From assembly GCF_021404405.1 (NCBI RefSeq), contig NZ_JABFTV010000017.1:1-47129 (forward strand): 47,129 nt of DNA, in the 5' to 3' direction. The position numbers were made by a program, and so were the translations under genes. Source of the stretch: Billgrantia aerodenitrificans (lineage in GTDB: Bacteria > Pseudomonadota > Gammaproteobacteria > Pseudomonadales > Halomonadaceae). The notes under the pieces were generated by a model that was not told where the DNA came from, ran no database searches, and worked only from the letters and a program-made list of their open reading frames with translations. Each line of letters begins with the position of its first letter. The first letter of the stretch is position 1. This document shows positions 18,265-26,144 of the stretch, one piece after another.

Positions 18265-19281
18265 ATGTCGATCTTCTCTCGCCTGAAAGAAGTGGCCTCT
18301 CCCACCATCGGCCTGGGCTGCATGAACCTCTCCCACGGCTACGGCAGCCCGGTGCCCGAAACCGACGCGATACGCGCCCTCGAAGAAGCCTTCGAGATGG
18401 GCTATCGCCACTTCGACACCGCCACCCTCTACGGTGCCACCGCCAATGAACGGGTGGTGGGCAAGGCACTGGCGAGCAAGCGCAACGAAATACTGCTGGC
18501 CAGCAAGTGCGGCATGGCCATGGACCCGGCACTGGGCAAGAAAGTGATCGACGGCCGCCCCGAGACGCTGCGCCGCCAGTGCGAAGCGAGCCTCGAACGC
18601 CTGAATACCGACCACCTGGACCTCTACTACCTGCACCGGCTGGACCGCCAGGTACCCATCGAAGAGAGCGTCGGTGCCCTGGCGCGACTGGTGGAAGAGG
18701 GCAAGATTCGCGCCATCGGGCTCTCGGAAATCTCCGCCGTCACCCTGCGCCGCGCCAGAACCGAACACCCCATTGCCGCCGTGCAATCCGAATACTCGCT
18801 GTGGACCCGCAACCCCGAAATCGCCCTGCTCGATGCCTGTCGCGAAGCCAACACCTCACTCGTCGCCTTCAGCCCGCTGGGCCGCGGCTTTCTGGCCGGC
18901 GCCGTGACCGATGCCAGCCAACTCACCGAGAACGACGTGCGCCTCGGCATGCCGCGCTTCAGCGCCGACAACCTGCCACGCAACCTGCGCCAGTTGGAAA
19001 AGCTCCAGACCATCGCCAGCGAGCAGGAAGTCACCACCGGCCAGCTCGCCCTCGCCTGGCTCACCGCCCAAGGCGACGACGTGATCCCCATTCCCGGCAG
19101 CCGCTCCAGCGCGCACATGCGCGAAAACCTCGCGGCGGAAAGCCTACGCCTGGACGCCACCACCCTGGAACGACTCACCGCCCTGTTGACGCCGGACCAG
19201 GTCGCCGGCGCCCGCTACAGCGAAGCGCTGCAGAAGGAGATCGATACGGAGGAGTTTGGGGGTAGCCATGCCAGCACTTAG
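18265..19281 (+). CDS. Aldo/keto reductase
   Basis: A 338-residue NADPH-dependent TIM-barrel reductase. The catalytic tetrad is visible: D51 and Y56 in GYRHFDTATLYG, K81 in LLASKCG, H124 in YYLHRLD. The C-terminal cofactor motif is IPIPGSRSSAHMREN. This is the AKR13-like (YakC/PLR) branch that reduces small aldehydes or ketones. ATG 18265 has CGGAG 8 nt before. Its TAG (19279-19281) overlaps the stop of the convergent effector-tail remnant, so the repeat block begins right at its last codon. Confidence 0.92.
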   Translation: MSIFSRLKEVASPTIGLGCMNLSHGYGSPVPETDAIRALEEAFEMGYRHFDTATLYGATANERVVGKALASKRNEILLASKCGMAMDPALGKKVIDGRPETLRRQCEASLERLNTDHLDLYYLHRLDRQVPIEESVGALARLVEEGKIRAIGLSEISAVTLRRARTEHPIAAVQSEYSLWTRNPEIALLDACREANTSLVAFSPLGRGFLAGAVTDASQLTENDVRLGMPRFSADNLPRNLRQLEKLQTIASEQEVTTGQLALAWLTAQGDDVIPIPGSRSSAHMRENLAAESLRLDATTLERLTALLTPDQVAGARYSEALQKEIDTEEFGGSHAST

Positions 19282-19400
19282 GCATTCTGCGGCTCCTGTG
19301 TCGGCAGGTAGGAGTGCAGCGACACGTTAGGGAACACCCGGCGCACACCACTGGGCTCCGGGGCATGGGCGAAGCGGTCCCTCAGGCTGTAGGGGGCTGG
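19278..19400 (-). pseudogene. Orphan copy of the Tle1 effector C-terminal tail (copy 3)
   Basis: Read on the minus strand it gives YSLRDRFAHAPEPSGVRRVF, then PNVSLHSYLPTQEPQNA and TAA (19278-19280). This matches the last ~37 residues of the DUF2235 effector encoded at 20756-22198, without frameshift. It has no start codon or effector body of its own, so it is a duplication remnant. Confidence 0.85.
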
Positions 19401-19417
19401 AAACGTAGCCATATCCT

Positions 19418-20014
19418 TCACCACGGAGAGGGGAATACGCCTTCATTGACGTACTCTTGGATATGCTCACGGTACCAGTCAGGATTTCCCTCTACCTGCT
19501 CAGCCCACGCGGACTCCACGATTGGCGCATGAAAATCCCGACTGCGATCACGACCGCAGTTGTTGCAGCTAGCACGCCACCAGACTTTGGCCTCCCCTCT
19601 ACCGGAGAAGCCAACCATAAGATAATGGCGGTAATCCGGCTGAGGATAGTCCCGGTACCACTGCTGTAGCTGGGCGTCCATATCAGACAGCTCAAGATCG
19701 ATTTCGTAGAAGGTCTGGGTACGGTAGGAGAACCAGCGCGCCTGCACCGAGGAAGGAGCGGGCATAGGATGGGCCAGTACATTCACCCCCCCTGCCCGGG
19801 GTGGCCTGTACTCGAAACCAGAGCTGATGTTGCCCGCACGTGCGCTCCAAGAATGGTCAAAGGTCAGCTCCTCCACCCAGATGGGCCAACCTGTAGGTCC
19901 ACCAACCGGCTGTACGGCAAAATCATAGCGTCGAGGTTCCGCCTCGCAGGCGGCAGTCAATAGCAACAGTGATAGCAGCAGCCCGTGGCGTAGGCATGCC
20001 ACCCACTTAGGCAT
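19418..20014 (-). CDS. DUF2931 family lipoprotein, copy A
   Basis: A 198-residue predicted lipoprotein. ATG 20014 gives MPKWVACLRHGLLLSLLLLT and lipobox LTAAC with C23. The mature part (PRRYDFAVQPVGGPTGWPIW..., RPPRAGGVNVLAHPMPAP, WRASCNNCGRD) is a near-copy of the gene at 20161-20763 up to about residue 172, then the C-termini differ (EGNPDWYREHIQEY against VGDPATFRSQTQRR). DUF2931 lipoproteins often accompany T6SS phospholipase genes. An immunity role (Tli1-like, shielding the periplasm) is likely but inferred from position. Confidence 0.8.
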   Translation of the reverse strand: MPKWVACLRHGLLLSLLLLTAACEAEPRRYDFAVQPVGGPTGWPIWVEELTFDHSWSARAGNISSGFEYRPPRAGGVNVLAHPMPAPSSVQARWFSYRTQTFYEIDLELSDMDAQLQQWYRDYPQPDYRHYLMVGFSGRGEAKVWWRASCNNCGRDRSRDFHAPIVESAWAEQVEGNPDWYREHIQEYVNEGVFPSPW

Positions 20015-20110
20015 GCTGCGGCTCCTGTGTCGGCAGGTAGGAGTGCAGCGATACATTAGGGAGGACCCGGCGTACACCGCTGGGCTCCGGGGCGTGGGCC
20101 AGACTCTCAT
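20007..20110 (-). pseudogene. Orphan copy of the Tle1 effector C-terminal tail (copy 2)
   Basis: The minus strand reads AHAPEPSGVRRVLPNVSLHS then YLPTQEPQHA and TAA (20007-20009), the same tail as the effector with two substitutions. Similarity ends near 20105; upstream sequence is unrelated. It lies between the two DUF2931 genes and overlaps the start of copy A by 8 bp, the same overlap seen between the intact effector and copy B. Confidence 0.85.
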
Positions 20111-20160
20111 GAGAGTGGGTGATAAGCGAGGCATTGGATGGCTTCGACGCGAGAGTCATG

Positions 20161-20763
20161 TCATTCCCAAGGCGAGGGAATGATCCCATCATCGATTCGT
20201 CTCTGAGTCTGACTGCGAAAGGTTGCCGGATCGCCCACCACCTCCTCGGCCCATGCCGACTCCACGATTGGCGCATGGAAATCCTGGCTGCGATCACGGC
20301 CGCAGACTTTGCAACTGGCGCGCCACCAGACCATGACCTCCCCCTTGCCGGAGAAGCCAGCTACCAGGTAGTGGCGGTATTGGGACGGGGGGAAATCCCG
20401 ATACCACTGCTGCAGTAGAGCATCCGTATCAGGCAATGCCAGATCGATTTCGTAGAAGGTCTGGGTACGGTAGGAAAACCAGCGCGCCTGCACCGAGGAA
20501 GGAGCGGGCATAGGATGGGCCAGTACATTCACCCCCCCTGCCCGGGGTGGCCTGTACTCGAAACCGGAGCTGATGTTGCCCGCACGTGCGCTCCAAGAAT
20601 GGTCAAAGGTCAGCTCCTCCACCCAGATGGGCCAACCTGTAGGCCCACCAACCGGCTGTACGGCAAAATCATAGCGTCGAGGTTCCGCCTCGCAGGCAGC
20701 GGTCAATAATAGCAGCAACAGTAGCAGCACAGGCCGCAGACGAGTCGTCCATGACCTAGGCAT
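20161..20763 (-). CDS. DUF2931 family lipoprotein, copy B
   Basis: A 200-residue lipoprotein next to the effector gene. ATG 20763 lies inside the effector's last codons (8-bp overlap), so translation is coupled. Signal: MPRSWTTRLRPVLLLLLLLL, lipobox LTAAC, C24. Mature regions are PRRYDFAVQ, RPPRAGGVNVLAHPMPA, and a CxxC in CKVCGRD. It is nearly identical to copy A apart from the last ~28 residues. The probable role is immunity to, or a partner of, the Tle1-type lipase, inferred from coupling and from the known lipoprotein nature of Tli1 proteins. Confidence 0.82.
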   Translation of the reverse strand: MPRSWTTRLRPVLLLLLLLLTAACEAEPRRYDFAVQPVGGPTGWPIWVEELTFDHSWSARAGNISSGFEYRPPRAGGVNVLAHPMPAPSSVQARWFSYRTQTFYEIDLALPDTDALLQQWYRDFPPSQYRHYLVAGFSGKGEVMVWWRASCKVCGRDRSQDFHAPIVESAWAEEVVGDPATFRSQTQRRIDDGIIPSPWE

Positions 20764-22198
20764 TCTGCGGCTCCTGTGTCGGCAGGTAGGAGTGCAGCGA
20801 CACGTTAGGGAACACCCGGCGCACACCGCTGGGCTCCGGGGCGTGGGCGAAGCGGTCCCTCAGACTGTAAGGATGCTGGCGGTGAGACGTATGGATGTAA
20901 CCGGCAAAGTGTTCATGCGACATGTCCAGCATCCACTGGCGCCCGCGCCGGCTGCCGTTTTGCCACCACTCGTCGATCAGAGTTTGCAGCTCGGTGGGAA
21001 TGGTATGGTCTGCGTCATCCCGAAGTTCATCGAGAGGCACCCAGGCTCGCTTCGTCTCTTCGTACATCTGATGCAGGGCGTAGATGGCCAGCTCCTTGCG
21101 CGTGGCACGGCGTTCGATCTCGAGTACATCCCTGCCATCCACGCGAATGTCGAGTCCTCTCGCCTGCGCCTCCGCCTGGGCCCGGCGAATCGTCTCTCCA
21201 TTGGCCCCCAGCCCAGCACGGCGACGCACGATCAGCTCCTCATGGTTGGCAAAGCCCAGATCGAGATTGGGGTTCTCATAGCCACCGCCGATATCGGCGT
21301 GTACACCTGGAAGCGCAATCTCGGCGAAGTTGCCGGGGTGGTTGCCCTGGGCATCGGCGATGCTGTTGAGCGGGAAGTTACGGCGTATCTCGTGATGGGC
21401 GGTGAGCTGCACCACGCGGGCGGCACTACCCGAGGCGATGTAAAGGTCGAAATCGAGGTTACTGTCGGTACCGGGCCGGTAGAAGCTGCCCACGGTATCG
21501 AACAGCCCGACGAAGCGAACCTGCGGGAAAGGAATGGGCCTGGGTGGAAAGGCCAGAATGCGGCGCAGCGGTGGTTGATACATTGACCTGACGAGGCGAA
21601 AGTCCGGTACCAGTAGTGTTTCCGGCCAGCGATGGATCAAATTGACGAAGTGCCTGGCCAGGGCCGCACCGCGGCTGAAGCCAAATACATCGAAGGTTAC
21701 CAGCGAATCGCGGGGGTTGGCCTCCAGGATCTGGCGGACCTCGGTCAGCGCCTGTTCGATACGCGCATGGCCACCCTCCGGCCCGACCCCGGTGCCCATG
21801 CCGATGGCGTTCTCGGGAGCCACGAAGCCATCTTCGCTCTCCCGACCGGCAATTGTGCCCACACCTTGGATATAGACAGGGTAATAGCCGTTAGCCGCAT
21901 CGTTCGGATACAAGTCATGCAGCTTGGCCACATTGGTGATATCGCGGTCGGGCAGTTGCCGGTCGTTGTGCATGTTGTTGCCGGTGCCATCGAAGAACAC
22001 ACCGATTTGCAGCGTGCGTGGTTTCTCCGGGGTATCGGGGATAGGCGGTTCAGGCCGGTACTCTTGGGGTGGTGTCCGGTCATCCGCTGGCCGTGAAGCG
22101 GAGCGGGACGACACGGGGCGCTCGGCTTGTCGTAAGCGCTCCTCCTCCCAGGGGTCTAAAGGATCGGGGTCGAAGCGTTCGTCCAGCCGGGTTTTCAT
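20756..22198 (-). CDS. T6SS Tle1-type phospholipase effector (DUF2235)
   Basis: A 480-residue serine hydrolase. Motifs: VFFDGTGNN (res 68-75, oxyanion region), GFSRGAA with nucleophile S175, GLFDTVGS with D234, and PGVHADIGGGY with H300. This set and order define DUF2235/Tle1 lipases, which attack membrane phospholipids after T6SS delivery. The start is ATG 22198 (MKTRLDERFD), after AAGGA. The N-terminus is proline/arginine-rich and disordered. No VgrG, Hcp or PAAR gene is nearby, so this is an orphan effector module. The last ~35 residues occur twice more downstream. It abuts the old end of the CRISPR array. Confidence 0.88.
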   Translation of the reverse strand: MKTRLDERFDPDPLDPWEEERLRQAERPVSSRSASRPADDRTPPQEYRPEPPIPDTPEKPRTLQIGVFFDGTGNNMHNDRQLPDRDITNVAKLHDLYPNDAANGYYPVYIQGVGTIAGRESEDGFVAPENAIGMGTGVGPEGGHARIEQALTEVRQILEANPRDSLVTFDVFGFSRGAALARHFVNLIHRWPETLLVPDFRLVRSMYQPPLRRILAFPPRPIPFPQVRFVGLFDTVGSFYRPGTDSNLDFDLYIASGSAARVVQLTAHHEIRRNFPLNSIADAQGNHPGNFAEIALPGVHADIGGGYENPNLDLGFANHEELIVRRRAGLGANGETIRRAQAEAQARGLDIRVDGRDVLEIERRATRKELAIYALHQMYEETKRAWVPLDELRDDADHTIPTELQTLIDEWWQNGSRRGRQWMLDMSHEHFAGYIHTSHRQHPYSLRDRFAHAPEPSGVRRVFPNVSLHSYLPTQEPQNA

Positions 22199-22219
22199 GG
22201 CATCCTTTTCCTTTTTCAG

Positions 22220-22246
22220 GCTCCACGCTGCGCGTGGGGCTTTTTG
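22220..22246 (+). terminator. Terminator-like hairpin facing the CRISPR array
   Basis: GCTCCACGC (22220-22228), loop TGC, GCGTGGGGC (22232-22240), then TTTTTG. It is oriented to stop plus-strand transcripts but lies just upstream of the minus-strand effector start; it could stop antisense reads between effector and array. Confidence 0.5.
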
Positions 22247-22462
22247 TAATAGCGCGTCCAAGCAAGTTGGCCCAGCGCCGGAGAGGCGCCATATAGCTTA
22301 TCGATTTGAGCAAGCAGCGAAATGGCACATTTCCTACAAAGGCCGTATGCAATCTCTGACAATTAGGCTAGGTACTGCTTACTGGTAGGTACTCACACCA
22401 CCCGTAGGCTTGTTTTGGCTTATCCCGAAAACGCAGGAGCGCCAGTTATTGGCTTCCGGCGC

Positions 22463-22491
22463 CGGTTCCTTTCCGCAAGCGCGGAGATCGA
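22463..22491 (-). repeat. Decayed terminal CRISPR repeat
   Basis: Starts exactly 61 bp before the first clear repeat, keeps CGGTT at its left end and GCG...GATCG at its right, and leaves a 32-bp spacer-sized interval (22492-22523). Its stem keeps five pairs, with one C-G pair replaced by T-A when read on the minus strand. Confidence 0.75.
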
Positions 22492-22523
22492 GCCTCGCCC
22501 AGCACGCCGTTGTTTTAGAACTA

Positions 22524-24809
22524 CAGTTTATCCCCGCCCTCGCGGGGATCGGAATACGGCAAAGCCCGGCGGCTCCATGGGGTTCGGTTAACCCCCGCAC
22601 TCGCGGGGATCGTTTCTCGGCTCGGCGGAGTATCCCGGCGCACGCCGGCTAATCCCCGCCTTCGCGGGGATCGGCTGGATGACGTCGCCGACACGGTGCT
22701 GACCCGCGGTTAACCCCCGCTCCCGCGGGGATCGGCTGACCACCGACGTTGCCGACGGTAAGGCCGACGGTTAATCCCCACCCTCGCGGGGATCGGGCTG
22801 TGCCCCGCACTGATCATCAGCGTGCGGACGGTTTATCCCCGCCCTCGCGGGGATCGGCTGTAGCTGCGCCGGTTCCGCTTTGCCTCATCCGGTTAATCCC
22901 CGCCCTCGCGGGGATCGGGACTCGTTTCAGCTCGCCCCGCATGCGCTCGGCGGTTAATCCCCGCTCCCGCGGGGATCGGACAATTTCAGGGCAATCCGCA
23001 AACGTTGAGGCCGGTTAATCCCCGCTCCCGCGGGGATCGGCGCCTTACCCCCCCCCAATATGTGGAAACGCCGGTTAATCCCCGCTCCCGCGGGGATCGG
23101 TTGACCAGGGCGCCGTAGTGCTTGGCGAACCGCGGTTAATCCCCGCTCCCGCGGGGATCGGCACTTCCTGATTGACACCCTGGGCCTCGCCGGCGGTTAA
23201 TCCCCGCTCCCGCGGGGATCGGATCCCTATACCACTCGATCCCGTTTATTGACGCGGTTAATCCCCGCTCCCGCGGGGATCGGCCATCTCGCTTGCCGTA
23301 GTATTTCACTGTGCCCGGTTAATCCCCGCTCCCGCGGGGATCGGCGCTCCCACTCGGCGGCGATCAGGGCGCCAGCCGGTTAATCCCCGCTCCCGCGGGG
23401 ATCGGATCTCTGGAGGCCTCGCCAACGGACACCGCGCCGGTTAATCCCCGCTCCCGCGGGGATCGGCGGCGTATCAGCTGACCGGCGCCGGCGAGCCGCG
23501 GTTAATCCCCGCTCCCGCGGGGATCGGTTCATGACTGGATCCTCTCAGTAGCCGCCGAACGGTTAATCCCCGCTCCCGCGGGGATCGGCGTGCTAGTAGA
23601 GATTTGACATAGGAAATTTGCGGTTAATCCCCGCTCCCGCGGGGATCGGGCGGTGGTGTTTCGCGACGGCGACAACCGCAACTGGTTAATCCCCGCTCCC
23701 GCGGGGATCGGGTGTGCCGCAACCCATCAACCTCAGCCACGATCGGTTAATCCCCGCTCCCGCGGGGATCGGCTCTTCTGAGGTGTGGCCATGCGTTACA
23801 TCACCGGTTAATCCCCGCTCCCGCGGGGATCGGCGTGACAGCATCGAGCGTGCCATGGCACGCACCGGTTAATCCCCGCTCCCGCGGGGATCGGTCCTCA
23901 CGTTTTCGCTCGATCAATTCCTCGACCGGTTAATCCCCGCTCCCGCGGGGATCGGTACTGGGGCATGCTCGCCAAGGTCAACATCACCGGTTAATCCCCG
24001 CTCCCGCGGGGATCGGAGAGGATCCAGTCATGAGACAGGAAACATCGGCGGTTAATCCCCGCTCCCGCGGGGATCGGGCCAACTCCCGCATCGAATTCAT
24101 CGCCCGGACCGGTTAATCCCCGCTCCCGCGGGGATCGGTCTGAGGATCCGACCATGACCCGCTACCTCATCGGTTAATCCCCGCTCCCGCGGGGATCGGT
24201 GGCCACCGTCACCGGCTTAGCGGGGTGCATCCGGTTAATCCCCGCTCCCGCGGGGATCGGGGTTCCTCAGGTCGGTGATCTTGTTCTTCATGCGGTTAAT
24301 CCCCGCTCCCGCGGGGATCGCGTCGGGGAAGTATTCGCAAAGTTCATTGAATACGGTTAATCCCCGCTCCCGCGGGGATCGGGACGGCATTCCGGCGTCC
24401 AGATGCTGTGCTGCCGGTTAATCCCCGCTCCCGCGGGGATCGGCTATAATCCAAGCAGTACGCAGGGCCGTTCACCGGTTAATCCCCGCTCCCGCGGGGA
24501 TCGGGGCGGCCGTTCCGGCTCGGGCTCGGGTTCCGGCGGTTAATCCCCGCTCCCGCGGGGATCGGCTCGTCGGCGGTGGAAAAGGTGATCTCCTCACCGG
24601 TTAATCCCCGCTCCCGCGGGGATCGGGAGTCGAATAGTTGGAGACTGATATTCAGTCACGGTTAATCCCCGCTCCCGCGGGGATCGGTTCGACGAGAGAC
24701 TGGGGAGCTACCGCCTGCACGGTTAATCCCCGCTCCCGCGGGGATCGGCGACTCACCACCTCTTCGAATACGCCGTACAGCGGTTAATCCCCGCTCCCGC
24801 GGGGATCGG
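22524..24809 (-). CRISPR. Type I-E CRISPR array, 38 repeats and 37 spacers
   Basis: 29-bp repeats on a 61-bp period. On the plus strand each reads CGGTTAATCCCCGC, loop TCCC, GCGGGGATCGG. The first repeat is 22524-22552 and the last 24781-24809. Spacers are 32 bp except 23041-23071 (31 bp) and 23650-23682 (33 bp). Repeats 8-38 are almost invariant; repeats 1-7 (22524-22918) vary. The array is transcribed on the minus strand: in that direction the repeat ends in AACCG, the cas genes lie upstream, the leader lies at the 24810 side, and the variable (oldest) repeats are distal. This is the standard I-E arrangement. Repeat 20 starts with T in place of C, and repeat 30 ends in C in place of G. Confidence 0.98.
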
Positions 24810-24919
24810 ACTAATCGTAGACGATTGATCTACAAAAGGAAAATCGCCGGCGGATTTCCCACCAGCGATTTTGCCTATTTTTTGTACAGCACGAATTGTT
24901 AAAGAACCTGGAAAATCAG
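24810..24919 (-). promoter_or_regulatory. CRISPR leader
   Basis: AT-richer 110 bp between the cas2 stop and the newest repeat. Read on the minus strand it contains TTCTTTAACAATTCG, a tract often seen in I-E leaders, then a long hairpin, then a perfect 14-bp near-palindrome AATCGTAGACGATT (plus 24813-24826) that ends 3 bp from the repeat. No clear IHF core (WATCAANNNNTTR) was found. New spacers should be added here. Confidence 0.85.
24840..24872 (-). terminator. Hairpin inside the leader, after cas2
   Basis: Plus-strand arms AAAATCGCCGGCGG (24840-24853) and CCACCAGCGATTTT (24859-24872). Two mismatches on the plus strand become G-U pairs in minus-strand RNA, giving a full 14-bp stem followed by TTTTCCTTTT. 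It probably ends the cas mRNA before the array. Confidence 0.7.
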
Positions 24920-25213
24920 TTAGTTGGTCTCTAGCGGGAGAAAGCGCACCAAGCGTAGTCCGTCATGATCCCAGGGTTCACGACGATTCGAGCCGTATGT
25001 TTGGAACTCAAAACCGGACTCGTGATTGCTGGCCCAGGCCATCACGACGTTGCCTTCCTCCGCCAGCGCATTGATCTGCTCCCAGATCATCTCGCGAATA
25101 CGCCTGCTGACATCGCCGACATAAACACCGGCACGGACCTCGAGCAGCCACACGGCGAGCCTGCCGCGCAGACGGGGCGGTACGGCTTCGGTCACTACGA
25201 CTAGCATGGCCAT
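24920..25213 (-). CDS. cas2: CRISPR integration factor Cas2 (type I-E)
   Basis: A 97-residue Cas2e. Motifs: LVVVTEAVPPRLRGRLAVWLLEV, in two parts LVVVTEAVPPR and LRGRLAVWLLEV, then GVYVGDVSRRIREMIWEQI and NHESGFEFQTYG. These are the I-E specific Cas2 segments. Cas2 dimerises and bridges two Cas1 dimers to hold and insert protospacers. ATG 25213 is chosen: AGGAG lies 8 nt before it and it starts one base after the cas1 stop. The longer start (25237) would overlap cas1. It is the last cas gene, next to the leader. Confidence 0.96.
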   Translation of the reverse strand: MAMLVVVTEAVPPRLRGRLAVWLLEVRAGVYVGDVSRRIREMIWEQINALAEEGNVVMAWASNHESGFEFQTYGSNRREPWDHDGLRLVRFLPLETN

Positions 25214-25214
25214 A

Positions 25215-26135
25215 TCAACCGCTCCTGTGCCCGGCATCGCCCACGGATGCCGGCTCCGGTATGGCCGGTGGCACGGCTTCGGGGGCTGGCGGTGGTGGTT
25301 CGATCTCTCCTGCTGATAGAACCTCTTCGATCAGTGGTATCAGGCTCTGGAGCAGCTTCGTCTGCCGGAAGGCATCGCGGCAGGCAATACGCACCTCCCG
25401 CTCTGGCAGGGGTGGATTGCGCGCCGCAACGCGGAAAGCCGCGGGAACCACGGTTTCGAACTTGACGATATCGGCGATATCGTAGACGAAGCTCTTTGGC
25501 TTTCCGGTGTGAAGAAAGCCAATGGCTGGCGCATAACCCGCCGCCAGAATCGCTGCTTCAGTTACCCCGTAGAGACAAGCAGTGGCAGCGGAGAGGCATT
25601 GGTTGACGGTATCGGAAGCATCCCATTGGCTCGGGTCGTAACGGCGCCCTGTCCATTTGATGCCGTACTGTTTGGCCAAGTGTTGATACGTCTTGCGCAC
25701 ACGGGCGCCTTCGATTCCCCGCAACTGTTCGATACTGCGCCGCTCAGGTGCCGGCTCACCGAAGCGCAGCTCGAACATCTTGCGCACCACCTTGAGACGC
25801 AGCTTCTCCTCAAGCACCAATCTGGCCTGGTAAAGCAGCTTGTCGGATCGGGCACCACCAGGCTGCCCTGCACTGTAGAGCCGCACGCCGGCATCCCCAA
25901 CCCAGATCAGCAGGGTGCCCACCGCCGCGGCAAGCTTGATGGCCGCATGGGAAACTCTGGTGCCAGGCTCGAGCAGCAGGCAGGCAACCGAGCCGACCGG
26001 TATGTGCATGCGCTCGCCGTTGACATCGTCGATCACCACGAAGGCGCCATCACGTACGTCGATCTGGCCCATGCCGATGAAGATCATCGTCATGCGATCC
26101 TTCATCGGGATCGGCTTGAGGGGGATAAAGCTCAT
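25215..26135 (-). CDS. cas1: CRISPR integrase Cas1 (type I-E)
   Basis: A 306-residue Cas1e. Metal ligands line up with the E. coli enzyme: E142 (GIEGARV), H209 (GFLHTG), D219 and D222 (VYDIADIVK). The N-terminal beta-sandwich and the C-terminal proline-rich tail ending GDAGHRSG are typical of I-E Cas1; the tail contacts Cas2. It integrates spacers at the leader-repeat junction. GAGGGGGT lies before ATG 26135, 9 bp after the cas6e stop. Confidence 0.97.
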   Translation of the reverse strand: MSFIPLKPIPMKDRMTMIFIGMGQIDVRDGAFVVIDDVNGERMHIPVGSVACLLLEPGTRVSHAAIKLAAAVGTLLIWVGDAGVRLYSAGQPGGARSDKLLYQARLVLEEKLRLKVVRKMFELRFGEPAPERRSIEQLRGIEGARVRKTYQHLAKQYGIKWTGRRYDPSQWDASDTVNQCLSAATACLYGVTEAAILAAGYAPAIGFLHTGKPKSFVYDIADIVKFETVVPAAFRVAARNPPLPEREVRIACRDAFRQTKLLQSLIPLIEEVLSAGEIEPPPPAPEAVPPAIPEPASVGDAGHRSG

Positions 26136-26144
26136 GTCACCCCC

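Noticed and set aside
18507..19265. Plus-strand Arg/Pro-rich frame inside the aldo/keto reductase
   Set aside because: Out-of-frame shadow of a gene with all four catalytic residues in the main frame.
22416..22444. A further decayed CRISPR repeat (TGGCTTATCCC...)
   Set aside because: It is 14 bp out of the 61-bp register expected after the decayed repeat at 22463, and the similarity is short.
23041..23071. Possible deletion error in the 31-bp spacer with a nine-C run
   Set aside because: One-base differences in spacer length are normal in type I-E arrays, although a homopolymer sequencing slip cannot be excluded.
22598..23178. Small open frames inside the CRISPR array
   Set aside because: They run across repeats and spacers and reflect the repeated GC-rich sequence.
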